Below are positions 42,585 through 53,336 of a stretch of DNA of 64,000 nt, piece after piece (the stretch's first letter is position 1; each line of letters opens with the position of its first letter). Under the pieces are notes generated by a model. The model ran no database searches, had not been told where the DNA came from, and saw nothing but the letters and a program-made list of their open reading frames with translations. This stretch comes from Triticum aestivum (Eukaryota; Streptophyta; Magnoliopsida; Poales; Poaceae). The position numbers were made by a program, and so were the translations under genes. The stretch is taken from assembly GCF_018294505.1 (NCBI RefSeq), contig NC_057795.1:523781184-523845183 (forward strand). The letters are read 5' to 3'.

Positions 42585-43959
42585 TCTGGATGGGGTTGGC
42601 GCCGGTGCCTAACGGCCCACTGTTGATGATGGCGTCTCCTGTGGAGGTGCGCGTAGCTAGCGCTTCCTAGGATTAGCACCTTTTGTTCCCTGCGAGGAAT
42701 CGAAGTACCACCCCGCGGGGGTATGTAAGGCGCTGGCCATGTCTTTTGTAAATATTATATCCCTAGTATGAATCGATGCGAGATGCTTGTCTTGTCCCGG
42801 CTCGGCTCCCCCTTTCTTCCCTCACGAGGGCCTGGTGCTCTACGCTGACAGGTCCCGGTCCCCAGGCAGGCTTTAGTCGTCACTGGTATGCCAGGTCACG
42901 ATGCCGTGGTCAAGGCCAGGAGGTGAGCGGCCCGAGGTCCAGTAAGAGCCCCTGAGTCGCGATGCTTAGGAGGTCCCCCTTAGCGCTCAAGCAGCCTCCG
43001 CTGGGCAAGAAAGGTAGGCAACATTGCCATGACAGAGCTGCACTAGGCGAGGGTTTAGCACCGAGTCGAATCAGTTTTCGCGTGACTTATCTCGTAGGTT
43101 CGGAGTGGCCTCCGGCGAAGTGCCGGGTCTGCGTGGCGGCAGCTGAGGTGTGGCTGGGTTAGGTCCTCGCGAGCTTCTTCCCTCTCCCCCGCACTTTCCA
43201 TAATGCTCTACGTCCTCAGGTCCCGGCCCTCGAGCGAGCTCAGCCATCGCTAGTATGACTAGTCACGATGCCGTGGGTCAAGGCCAGGGGGTGAGGGATG
43301 GAGAGCCAGTAAGAGCCCATGAGTCGCGATGCTCAGGCGCCCCCCTTTTAATGCGCGAATGGATCGTGCCGGAGAGAAGGAGAGAAGGCTCGTGATGCCA
43401 CCAGCGTTACTCCTGGAACGGGTCCTGCATATCAACCACGAGGGGAAACAAGGTCTGTCATTACGGTTGCCAGCCAACCATTGGTCGCTCCGAGGGAGTG
43501 AGTGGGGCACTGAGGGCCTGGTGAGGTGGCGCCTTGCGGGGCTGCCGCGGCCAAAGCTCAGCCACTCAGATTTTTCGGCGTTGCAGGGACAGACCCGTGC
43601 GCAAGTGACGTGCCAGAGCGAGCGGCTCCAAAGGTAGGTGTCAATCGAGCAGGCGATTTAGTCAAGCAGGTTAAGCATGAAGGAGCAAATCCATTTAGAT
43701 AGATGCAGAAAAAAGGCAAACGCCGCTGGGTCAGGCCCGAGCAGCTCGGGGATAATGCAGCCCGAGGGGCGCCCCCAACAAGGTAGGTAAAGAGCATAAG
43801 CAAAACGGATACCGCAGGGACGGACCCATGCGACCTGGGAATGATGCAGCCCTGCGGGTGCTCCCAGCTGAAAATGGAACTTAGAAAGATGTCACCTGAT
43901 ACTGTTAGGGATGAAGTGCTGCTGAAGAAGTGGACGACACGCGGTGAGGGAGCCGACCC
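42585..43959. other. G interior, non-coding with direct repeats
   Basis: The sequence after the B3-like ORF starts like a 3' untranslated end. It then holds two diverged copies of a ~135-bp block (42849-42985 and 43217-43350; shared 'tcacgatgccgtgg', 'gtcaaggccagg', 'ccagtaagagccc', 'gagtcgcgatgct'). Shorter repeats follow ('cagggacagacccgtgcg' near 43584 and 'cagggacggacccatgcg' near 43816). No pol-type domain is visible on either strand. Confidence 0.6.
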
Positions 43960-44406
43960 TCACGAGCCTTCGGAGCCCTGAGCCTCGGGAGGCTCTAGGG
44001 GTCTGGGCGGCTCCTCAAGGTCCATCTCCATCTCCTCCAGGAACGCACGGTGCCTGGCCACCTGAGCTTCCAGGATGCTCCTCCTCAGGCGCTGGTGGGT
44101 AGCAGCCACATTCGGCAGGCCGAAGGGTATGCAAACGTAGCTGTGAGGTGGACCCTCACAACGCCCCACGCGTGAAGGCCATAGGCGCTCCTGAGACGTG
44201 GCTCGGTTGAGTCCTGGTACATCGATGCAGACGCGCAGCCCACCATCCTCGCCGAGATGTGGGGCTACGGCGGGTAGGCGGCGGCTGCCGCGCATGACTC
44301 TTGACTCCTGTAGCTCCTGAATGTTCCTCGCAATGAACTCCTGAGGGTTAGGCCCTCCTTGCCTCATGCCTTCCTGAGGGAAACATGCCTTGAAGCACGC
44401 CTCCAA
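43960..44406 (-). pseudogene. Collapsed reverse transcriptase remnant of G
   Basis: In one 148-residue frame, LRVCIDVPGLNRA matches the RT palm block usually written R-C-D-x-x-LN, and YVCIPFGLPNVAATHQRLRR matches the MPFGL-KNAGATYQR block. In a working RT these are about 65-70 residues apart and enclose the LDAYSGY aspartate; here about 20 residues separate them. The Y-V-D-D block is also absent. So both catalytic aspartate sites are gone and an Glu/Pro-rich tail follows (EEMEMDLEEPPRPLEPPEA). An internal deletion kept the frame open, which is curious. Confidence 0.6.
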
Positions 44407-44738
44407 GTGGTGCCCGAGCGCCTCCCTCGTGACCTTGGCAAAGTTAGTGGCTCTCCAAGACAGAGCCCCCGAGCCCTGCCCGAGGAGGGCGCCGGGCGCG
44501 CCTTCCTATGTGACAGAGGGTGGCGCCCCTTGAACGGGCGCGGATCCTGGTGCAACGCCTCCGGAGGTTCCTGCCTCATGAGGGTTTGGGCCAGGTGAAG
44601 CCTTCTTCTTCTTAGTGACCGCCTCCGGAAGCCTCCTGCTCCTGTGATCTGGGTCTTCGATTGCCGCGGCTTGGAAGGCACGCTCAAGAGAACACACTGC
44701 ATCCCTTTCCTCACAAGGCACTGTGATGATTCCACACT
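44407..44738 (-). pseudogene. G protease-RT linker, broken
   Basis: Continues the polyprotein after protease (ITVPCEERDAVCSLERAFQAAA region) through a Lys/Pro-rich spacer; a stop at about 44506 and a frame change separate it from the RT remnant. Confidence 0.5.
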
Positions 44739-47006
44739 TCATGGCATCTTGAGGACATTGTAGCCGGGATGAGTCACTGCCATGAACTTGGCCAGATCTG
44801 GGTAACCGAGGATGGCATTGTATGGCAGGCGAATGTGGGCGATGTCGAAGTCAATGAGCTTGGTGCGGTAGTTGTTGCGCTTCCCAAAGGTGACAGGAAG
44901 GAGAACTTGCCCTATCGGGATGGTGGAACCGTCGGTGACTCCTGAGAAAGGCTTGGTTGGCAGAAGCTGATCATATGGCACTTGGAGATTGTTGAATGTC
45001 TCGACGGACAGGACATTGAGTCCAGCTCCGCCATCGATGAGGGTCCTGGTGACTTGCACATTGCTGATGACTGGGGAACAAAGCATCGGGAGGACTCCGG
45101 CCGTTGCTGCGCACTTGAGCTGATCCGCTGAGCTGAATGTGATAGCACACACAGACCACCTGAGAGGGCGCGTGGCCTCAAGCTTGGGGAGGACTGCATT
45201 CACCTCGCGAGCAAACTGCTTGAAGATGCCCTGAGAGGCTGGGGCCTGAGCACCGCCCAGGATGCAAGCGATTACGCGCGGCTCTTGGAAGCCCCCAGCC
45301 CCCTCGTCCTGGTGATGGTCTCCATTCCTTCTTGGCGGCGGTGGCAGAGGAGGGAGGCCCGCGTTGGCTTGAGGGCGGTCCTCACGAGGCTGATCCCTCC
45401 AACCTCCCTCGTGAGGCTGGTCCTGCCAGCGGTCCTCACGAGGTCGGTCACGCCACCCTTGGCGAGGGCCACGGTCTTCCAATCGTCCTCCACCTCTTCC
45501 TCCTCCTCGGCCATAGCCCCGGTCGTTGCGGTCAGGACATCGGCCGATACACCCATCTCGCACGGCCCCGAGCTCTTGACATTCATTGGTGTTGTGGGTG
45601 TGGAGGTCGTGGTACACGAAGTACCGGCTGCCCTTGGATGACTCAGGCTGATCCCTGCCTTGCTTGGTGTCTGGCTCTGCTGCGAGCACAGCAGCCCCCT
45701 TGCGCTTCATGTCCTTAACCTTGGGCTTCTTCTCTTCTGGGTCGGCAGTTGGAAGCTCGAGGAGGGAGAGGCGCCCTTCCTCAGCCCTGGCGCACTTGGT
45801 CACCAAGTTGAACAGTTCCAGTGATGTGCATAGGTCTTCATGGATTGCTATCTCCTCTTTCATCTTGATGTCACGCACGCCGTCGGAGAAGGCTGAGATG
45901 ATGGCCTCCTCAGTCACCCTGGGGATCTTGAGGCGGGCGTTGTTGAAGCGCTGGATGTACTTCTGTAGGGTCTCTCCTGGCTGTTGCTTGATGCGGCGCA
46001 GGTCACTCATGGCCGGGGGCCGGTCGCGAGTACCTTGGAAATTGGCGATGAAGCGGGTGCGCATCTCATCCCAGGAAGAGATTGTGCCGGGAGCCAGGTT
46101 CAGGAGCTAGGTGCGGGCACCATCCTTGAGCGCCATGGGAAACCAATTCACCATGACCTTTTCTTCCCCGTTGGCGGCCTCAATGCCCAGCTCATAGAGC
46201 TGGACGAACTCCGCGGGGTCGGCAGTTCCATCGTAGCAAGGAGGCAGGCCTGGCTTGAACTTGCTGGGCCATGCGACGCTACGCAGCTCGGAGGTGAAGG
46301 CGTGGCAGCCTGCGGTGGCCACCGGAGCTCTCTGCTGATGCGGGGCTTGCTCTTGGGGATTCCCGCACACCGCTGCCTGGAGCAGCGCGGGGTCTTGACG
46401 TGGTGGCGCAGGGATGCGGTCACGGTGCTCCGGTGCTGGGAGCACGTGAGCACCTTCTTGGGGACGAGGGATCTCTTGGCAGCTCCTTTCTTGTCACGCA
46501 GGCTCTGGACTCAGAGGGTCTCATCCTGGGGCCACGCGCTTTGGGGCCAGGGCGCCTTCTTGGGGAGGAGGCGGCGGAGGCACCTCCTGATCCTCGCCTC
46601 TTGCGTAGGATGGAGGGCAAGGCAGCGAGAGGGCCAGTGCAAGGGAGCCCCCTGCGGTGCTGACGAGCTCGGTGATGCGGGCGAGCCAGTCCTCGTAGAG
46701 GTCATCGACGGGACGGTAGTGCAGGAGCTCACGCGCCAGGAGCAGCGCGGCGTGCGCGTCCGTGGGGGCGCGACGGGCGTAGGACGACGAACCGGCTGGG
46801 GTCAGTGATAGGGTGGCGGTGCGGCCATCGCGCCGCACCGAAGGATGCAGGGAAGAGGCCTGCTGCTCGTTCCCCGCCGGGCCGGTGGCGGCGTTGGCGG
46901 CAGGCGACGGGGAACGACGGGGGCGACCGCCGACGGGTGCCGTCTGGGTGACACGGGTGGCGAGAGCAGCCCGACGCTCGGCACAAGCTCAGCGAGCGTC
47001 AGCCAT
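44739..47006 (-). pseudogene. Gag-protease of G, three stops
   Basis: One frame runs from the ATG at 47006 (MADAR) to 44739, with stops near codon 6, near 46521 and near 46108. Gag core: YDGTADPAEFVQLYELGIE, NWFPMALKDGA, then WDEMRTRFIANFQGT and DLRRIKQQPGETLQKYIQRF, the Retrotrans_gag pattern. YFVYHDLHTHNTNECQEL is a zinc-knuckle-like Cys/His patch. The protease active site reads TLIDGGAGLNVLS (D-G-G form), with NAILGYPDLAKFMAV as the C-terminal block. The longest unbroken part is 441 residues from 46064. It would build the particle and process the polyprotein. Confidence 0.85.
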
Positions 47007-47045
47007 GGACACGGGCGTGACTAGCGGAAGAAAGATTCCGGCGAA

Positions 47046-47065
47046 CCCCTACCTGGCGCGCCAAA
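47046..47065 (-). promoter_or_regulatory. Primer binding site of G
   Basis: Minus strand TTTGGCGCGCCAGGTAGGGG abuts the LTR edge at 47066; identical to H's site. Confidence 0.85.
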
Positions 47066-47984
47066 TGTCAGATTTCGGGTTCCGGCAGACCCTTGAGGTT
47101 CGAACATTGGGGTGCGCACGAAGATCTTTCCCCTACCAGCTGACGCGTCGATGTCTCGCAAGGATCTAAGCAAGAAAGATGAACACGCAAGGGACACGAG
47201 ATTTATACCGGTTCAGGCCACCATTGTGGTGTAATACCCTACTCCAGTGTGTGGTGTGGTGGATTGCCTCAGGGGCTAATGATGAACAGTACAAAGGGAG
47301 AGCAGCCTCGCGAGGGGCTGTTCTTGAGCTGGTGCGATGAACTGCTTGGGTGAGTTCAGTCGCCTCTCTCTCTCTCTCTCTCTGGTCGATCTATTCTCCC
47401 CCCTCTACCCAGTGGTGGCTAGTCCTATTTATAGAGGGAGGCCCTGGGCTCTTCCCAAATAATGAGCGGGAAGGGCGCCAACAATTGGCCATTTTGAAGG
47501 GGAACATCTAGTACACTTATCCTGACTAAAGTTGGTCTTCGGCTGCCAAAGGCTCTGACGATGACGACGTCCTGGGCTACACGGTGACCTCCATCCTGCC
47601 GTTCTGCTGGTCTTGGTCTTGTTACACCGAAACAGTAACCTTTGCCTTATGCCTTGGGATGTGCTTGCCCCCTTTGCACCAAAGGGGAAACAAGGACACT
47701 GCGCAGGCCGGCGCCCGCCTGGCGCCCGCCTGGTCTCGATCGTCATGGCTTGCGTCACTGGCTCCTCGCGAGGTACCCTGCCTTGATCTCTCCGCCTCCT
47801 CGCGAGCCTACCTGAGGAGGCTGCTCCTGGGGAAGCTTCCTGTCGTCCACCCCGCGAGGCTTGGCCCCTCGCGAGGGTCTTGACCTTGAGCTGATGAAGC
47901 TGGGCTGCACTGGGCCCCCACTTGAGCCACGCCGCAGGCCGCAGGCAGGCAGGTCTGGGGACCCCCGTTCCCAGAACGCCGACA
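47066..47984 (-). repeat. 5' LTR of G
   Basis: 919 bp. Longer than the 3' LTR by 9, mostly from a longer TC run near 47363. CTATAAATAGG at 47425-47435 on the minus strand is the probable TATA box. Confidence 0.9.
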
Positions 47985-47989
47985 CAATG

Positions 47990-48384
47990 TTTACCCAGGT
48001 TCGGGCCCTCTCGATGGAGGTAAAACCCTACTTCATGCTTGATTAATATTGACGATATGAGTAGTACAAGAGTAGATCTACCACGAGATCGTAGAGGCTA
48101 AACCCTAGAAGCTAGCCTATGATGATTATGACTGTAATTGTGATCGGCCTTCTAAGGACCAACCTCTCCGGTTTATAAAGACACCGGAGAGGGCTAGGGT
48201 TTACACGGAGTCGGTTACAAGGAAGGAAATACAATATCCGGATCGCCAAGCTTGCCTTCCATGCAAAGGAGAGTCCCATCCGGACACAGGACGGAGTCTT
48301 GTGTCTTGTATCTTCACGCTCCAATAGTCCGTACGATGTATATAGTCCCGCTGTCCGGATACCCCCTAATCCAGGACTCCCCCA
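47990..48384 (-). repeat. 3' LTR of F2, inner part
   Basis: Continues the LTR interrupted at 40525. Ends GACTCCCCCA (one change from CTCA) and is followed by the conserved 'gtagcccctgaaccaggctt'. Confidence 0.9.
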
Positions 48385-48922
48385 GTAGCCCCTGAACCAG
48401 GCTTCAATGACGATGAGTCCAGCGCGCAGTTTTGTCTTCGGCATTGCAAGGCGGGTTCCTTCTTTGAATACTCCAAGGTAATCATCGAACACGTAAACCA
48501 TGTCCGGATCTGCAAAATGATCTTCACGTACCATCGTAGAGAGAATGATATTTCAGCTGACAACTTTTTAGACGACGTGACATGTCATTACGTTCGGGTC
48601 ATTATTCGAACCGTTTTCCCACAACCAGCCACAGCGCATATTGTGAGGCAGTTTCCTTGATACATCTTGTCAAAGCAGAGATCGTGTCCCCTTATCACGG
48701 GATTCTCATCAATATGGGTTTGGGTAATCCCACCACGCCATCAATTGTGGCGCTTCGGAAGTAAGCGATTCTCAACGGGCGAGTGAGGAGGCGCACCACT
48801 TTCGTCGCCTTTATAAAGGGATAAGGGCTCCCCATTTTCACCCACGCCTTCCTCCTCCTTTGCTCATCCTTACCTCCTCGATCTCCAGCGCCCTAGTCCA
48901 AGTCTTCTCCGCACAGCCAAAT
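48385..48922 (+). promoter_or_regulatory. Upstream region of the antisense gene in F2
   Basis: 538 bases between the F2 3' LTR and the antisense ATG. A TATA-like 'tttataaaggg' at about 48811-48821 lies ~105 bases before the ATG, followed by a pyrimidine-rich leader, a plausible promoter for the plus-strand gene. F1 has the equivalent region at 26283-26818. Position makes this the complement of the element's 3' end, so the antisense promoter would face the element's own transcript. Confidence 0.45.
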
Positions 48923-49729
48923 ATGTCCGGAGCAGGAGGAAAGTGGGTGGCTTCCACCGTGAAGTAGAAGCACATCGCGAATCTTCGGGCGGCTGGATAC
49001 TTGGCCGGAGACATAGCGCACCGGCTACCGGACGATGGGCAAGTCATTCCAACCCCGGGACCCCACGAGAGGGTCGTGTTTCTCGCCCACTTCGTCCGTG
49101 GACTGGGATTTCCACTTCATCCCTTCGTCCGCGGGCTCATGTTCTACTACGGGCTAGATTTCCATGATCTAGCCCTGAACTTCGTCCTCAACATCTCGTC
49201 GTTCATCATCGTATGCGAGGCCTTCCTCCGCATCAAGCCTCACTTCGGCCTGTGGCTGCAAATCTTCTGCGTGAAGCCGAAGATCGTGAGCGGCTAGCAA
49301 GCAGAGTGCGGAGGGGCCATGGTGGGCAACATGCCTAACATCACCTGGCTTGACGGTTCCTTTGCGGAGACCATGAAAGGGTGGCAGTCGAGGTGTTTCT
49401 ACATCACCGAGCCACGCGATGCCAACTGGGAAGCGGCCCCCGAGTTCCGATCTGGAACCCCCATGCGGTTCACCTCCTGGGAAAAGAAGGGCCTGGCCTG
49501 GGGCGAACCTACAAAGCTGACCGGGCTCCAAAACTGCATCAAGAGCATGAAGGACAAGAACATCAAGCTTGTCAATGTGATCCAGGTCATGCTTGTTAGC
49601 CTAATTCTTCCGTGCCAAAGGCGGGCATTTAATCTGTGGGAGTTCGTCCCGGACGAACACCAGACGCTTCGGAGGCTCTACGGCATGATGGATAAAGACG
49701 CATGGAAGGTGTTGTTCAAGGCCTCCTAA
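48923..49729 (+). pseudogene. Transposase_28-type antisense gene of F2, exon 1
   Basis: A single frame of 269 codons has only two stops (TAG at 48965 and 49295). Start MSGAGGKWVASTV; blocks PHERVVFLAHFVRGLGFPLH, FVRGLMFYYGLDFHDLAL, FIIVCEAFLRIKPHFGLWL, CGGAMVGNMPNITWLDGSF, GWQSRCFYITEPRDANWEA, and LVNVIQVMLVSLILPCQRR. This is the conserved domain annotated as 'putative gypsy type transposon' (Transposase_28). Despite that name I see no DDE or other catalytic triad, and its function is unknown. It lies antisense to gag-protease in the place of pol. Downstream exons make this a multi-exon gene. Confidence 0.8.
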
Positions 49730-49869
49730 GTACCTCCTCCCACATCCGAGGACCATGGACTTCACGCCGCGCGGCCTCCTAGTCCGGTGAGTTTTCTGAC
49801 TACCACCGGATTCAGCTCTTCCCAGTATAATTGTGGGGGAGTCTTAAGTAATTGTGCATATTTAATCAG

Positions 49870-50413
49870 GATTATGTGGAGACAGCAGAGCGGATTGACT
49901 GTCTGGCTCCGCTGCCAGAAGGCCCAGCTGATGCTCTCCTGGCGGAGATGCTAGTCCCGGCGCCCTACAAGGCACCGGAGAAGAAGGCCGAAAAAAAGAC
50001 CCCGGGGACCAGGATGGGTCTCCGGCGTAGGGTTGTACCGGAAGCCTCGCCCGAAGACGACGAGGCTCACTCCTCCCCCGAAGGGGAGGAAGAAGAAGAA
50101 GAAGGGGCCACCCCACCCGGAGAGGATGAGGGGCCTGAGAAGGCTGACCAGGGGGGCAGGAAAGGCCCCCGGCGCAAGGCCGTCATTCCCTCGTCGTCCG
50201 ACGATGACGAGGCAGATTCCTCCCGCGGAGGCGGGGGGGGGAACAAGAAGAAACTCTACCTCCCCGCACTGGGGAGGAGAAAAAGAGGAAAGCCACCTCG
50301 GAGGAGGAGGCTGGGACATCCAAGAAGGGAAAGGTGTCCCTTCCGGACTACTCCGCCACGGCCGCCCATAGCGAGGAGGAGTGGCTGCCCAGGGGGAAGC
50401 CCCTAGCGCGATC
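49870..50413 (+). pseudogene. Transposase_28-type gene of F2, acidic/basic linker exon
   Basis: The linker begins near VETAERIDCLAPLPEGPADA, then alternates acidic (EGEEEEEEGA, SSSDDDEADSS) and basic (GGRKGPRRK, GRRKRGKPPRRRR) low-complexity runs, which could act as nuclear-targeting signals. A GT donor (gtaagt) lies at 50414 and an AG acceptor at 50478-50479, a 66-base intron. The frame shifts just before the donor. Confidence 0.65.
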
Positions 50414-50479
50414 GTAAGTATCCGCACTCTATCGTGATTTTACTTCACAGTCTTTTTATAACGCCAAATATATATGCAG

Positions 50480-50972
50480 TCCGGCCAGGGTTCATCCCGA
50501 GGTATCGTCTTCGGATGGGCCCCTGAGCGATTCAGCGATGAACTCGCTCCCGACGGCCACTACTCCTCAGCCCGCGGATGACATGGAGGTGTTGTCCCGA
50601 AGGCTCCCAGAGCAGGGGGAGGTGACTCTGGAGATGCCCCACGGCGGAATCCCAGATGTCGGACACGCGGGGTTCAAGATCCCCGCGGATCGTGTCGATG
50701 AGAGCCGCAATAGGCCGGGCTCTCAGCCGAACACTGTTTCGGAACCTCCAGCGGTTCCGGACTCAGGCGGGCAGCCCCTCGTTATGGAGGGCGAGCCGTC
50801 CGTGTCGAGCACTTCCGTTACACCCGAGGCGTCGGATTATCTGCTGGAAGCGCTTCATGGCGCTTCCATGGATGAAGAGCACCGTACTCTTATGAGTGCG
50901 GTGATTCAGAAGGTTTTGTCTGGCAAGAGCAGACTAACCGAAGCTTGCACCAGCCTCCTGACAGGCTTTGAG
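50480..50972 (+). pseudogene. Transposase_28-type gene of F2, middle exon
   Basis: Contains ASDYLLEALHGASMDEEHR and VIQKVLSGKSRLTEACTSLL, ending at a canonical GT donor (gag/gtgagt, 50973). The intron runs to AG at 51107-51108 (136 bases). The same exon end and donor position is recognisable in F1 at 39864/39865. Confidence 0.65.
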
Positions 50973-51108
50973 GTGAGTAATAAAAATATGTGAAATTACC
51001 ACCCGATAGGTAGTAGCCCCTGATACTCTGTTTGGTGTTTGGAAAGAAAAGCCAAATGGAGGGTCAATTATAATCCGCAGGAGTCTAATAATAAGTGTGT
51101 ATGAGCAG

Positions 51109-51578
51109 GCTGTGCTGCTTGCCGCTGCTGTCCGCAGAGCCGAGGTCGCTGGACTAAAGCGGGACCTGGAGCAGGCGCAGGGGGAGCTCGACCTCACGAA
51201 GAGGCAGCTCGAAGAGAACAAAGGTGAGTGATTCCCCGCTCTTATGTAATGAAGGATAGGTAAAATTAGGTATTCTAATGACGATGCGTCGTGACTGTGT
51301 AACAGGGGCCACCACTGAAGTGGCGTCTCTGACGAAAGTGCTGTCCGAGGCCGAAGACAAGGCGGCCTTGGAATGCAAGGAGCGCGAAAAGCAAGATGCT
51401 AGAGTGGGCGAGGTACAGCAAGAGCTCCAAGAGCTCGGCAAGAAGTTCGAGTCCGTGGAGCATGATCTTAAGATGAAAGAGGCCGAGCTTGCGAAGGCCC
51501 TTGCGAGTATGAGAGACGTCAAGGCCGAAGCCGACAAGGCACAATAAGAAATCCAGGCGGCCAAGAAGATAGCGGCGG
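51109..51578 (+). pseudogene. Transposase_28-type gene of F2, two coiled-coil exons
   Basis: Exon 51109-51223 encodes a heptad coiled coil (VAGLKRDLEQAQGELDLTKR) and ends at a GT donor at 51224. Exon 51306-51578 continues it (VASLTKVLSEAEDKAALE, QELQELGKKFESVEHDLK) up to a GT at 51579, with one stop near 51546. The intron between (51224-51305, 82 bases) has clean GT and AG ends. Coiled coils suggest the protein forms multimers. Confidence 0.65.
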
Positions 51579-51599
51579 GTAAGACATTCTTTATGCAAA

Positions 51600-52138
51600 C
51601 CAAACATGTGGAGGAGGCGTTTCTTTTACTTACACGAATTCGGAGCTCTCCAGGGCCATTCGCAGATCTGCCACGCAATATATCAGATGCCGCAGAGTTC
51701 TACCGTGCCAAGGAGGGGAGCTCAACGGAGAAGCTGTTCTGGTCCCAGTATTCTGGGGCCGAACACCCAATGCCTCTAAGTGACCAACTGAAGCAGTTGG
51801 TCGAACTCCACAGGGCGGCCGAAGTGGCTATGAAAGATTTCATAGTCCGGATGTGGCCTGGTGAGCCCCTGCCCACTAGCTACTTCGGCCTAATCAAGCG
51901 GATGGTGAATGCCTGTCCGCGTCTTGAAGTTATCAAGCGATCCATTTGCAATGAGGGTGCCCGCCGGGCCTTTGCCCGCGCAAAGGTGCATTGGGGCAAG
52001 CTGGATGCGGAGAAGCTGGTGAAGGACGGGCCGCCGGAGGGCAAGGCGCATTGCTATCCCGAGAAGTATTACGATGGCGTTATGAAGGGTGCTCGTCTTG
52101 TGGCCGATGAATGTACCAAGGACACAATCCTTGAGTAA
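51600..52138 (+). pseudogene. Transposase_28-type gene of F2, last exon
   Basis: An unbroken frame carries FADLPRNISDAAEFYRAKEG, WPGEPLPTSYFGLIKRMVNA and GARRAFARAKVHWGKLDAEK, ending with TKDTILE at 52138. This matches the usual C-terminal segment of these grass proteins. The expected acceptor before it seems altered ('atgcaa' near 51597), so splicing here may be lost. Confidence 0.6.
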
Positions 52139-53336
52139 ATGTACCTTTGTCATTGTTGTAATATTAAGACGAAGTTACTTGCGCTATTTAGCGTTGTTTG
52201 ATTTAAAATATTACCTTCCGTGCGGATGTTTATAAAATTCTGAAAGTAGGCCAGTCGTCGGCTTCCACCCCCACGTAACTAGTACCGGGGTGTTCCTGGA
52301 AAAACCCGGATACTCTTTACCCAAATTTTTGGTCCCTTAAGGAGGTATCCGGCGCAGGGTACAAGGCAATCGGACTATGTGGCTTTATAACTTTCACTTA
52401 GCCATAGAAGTCTACAATTTTAAATTTTGGTGAAGACCCTAGAATTCGGAAGGCCGAATTGGGGCGCTATATACGCCTAGATCGGATGAAGCCGATTCCT
52501 CGCCTAAAGCGGAAAAATCTTTAAGGATTTTAAGACCACTCGAACAGTGACTAGCTCTCGCCACATCATGCCGGTCAGTTTTCGGTTTTCTCTACTGAGG
52601 TGCTCGTTCGGAAGAACCGGGACACAATCGCAGTAGTTCTCCCCGCGCTACCTTAGCCGATATAACGGAACGTAAGGTACCAAAACAAGGGAGCCGGGCA
52701 AACCCAACTATTGACCCAAGATGTGATTCGGAGCTGATGCATATAGTGCTATAAGTTCGGGGTGCCGCACTGTTGAAAGTGTTCGGACTTGTTTTGCAGT
52801 ATTATGAGGCGCCATATGAAGCCCCTGGCAAACTAATCATACCAAGGTGTACGGGTGCAATATTAAATAAATATTTGCAAGAAAAATGCGCAAATAAGAA
52901 TAATAAGCTGATGCTATATATTATCTCCCATTGATGAATACGTTTAAGCGTATGAGTACAATGGTTGCATTTAAGCAGAAGTAAATAGGACTATTTAACA
53001 TGTCCTATCCAAGGACAGGCTGCATGTAGGTATGTAAAACAGGTATAACGATCGTGATCAGATTCCACCTGGGTATTTCCTTTTGTGCGCGAAGCCTGTT
53101 GACTCCTTGGTTTTCTCTCCTATGTAAGTCCGACAATCCGGCTCTTTCGAAGAGGCTGCCCTAAAGCAATGTCCTAAAGATAAAAAGGGAGAGTTATGAA
53201 GGTGTGTTGCGGTGATACCGCACTGTTGACTGAGTCGCTGCTGCGCCTCCGCCTATGCCCATGGTATTTCGAGTGCGTAATTGTGTACGCGTGACATGAA
53301 TGCTGCTTTGATGGGGCTTGAGCGGAGGCCGGACTG
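52139..53336. other. F2 spacer between convergent antisense gene and gag-protease, no gene
   Basis: 1.2 kb in which the plus-strand antisense gene (ending 52138) and the minus-strand protease frame (ending 53337) converge. Reads as untranslated sequence for both. No RT or integrase motif is seen on either strand. Confidence 0.6.

Larger units (their letters stand above)
40526..47984 (-). mobile_element. Gypsy element G with CAATG target duplication
   Basis: LTRs are at 40526-41435 (3') and 47066-47984 (5'), primer site at 47046-47065, gag-protease at 47006-44739, and an RT remnant at 44406-43960. Perfect duplications CAATG flank it (40521-40525 and 47985-47989) and the interrupted F2 LTR reads through. 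The plus strand carries an antisense B3-like ORF (41766-42584). No RNase H or integrase is seen, so it is non-autonomous. As the innermost insertion of this stack it is the youngest there. Confidence 0.95.

Noticed and set aside
45285..46808. Plus-strand frames of 118-274 residues opposite the gag of G
   Set aside because: They are shadows of the GC-rich gag-protease frame; unlike 41766-42584 they show no domain or promoter-like context.
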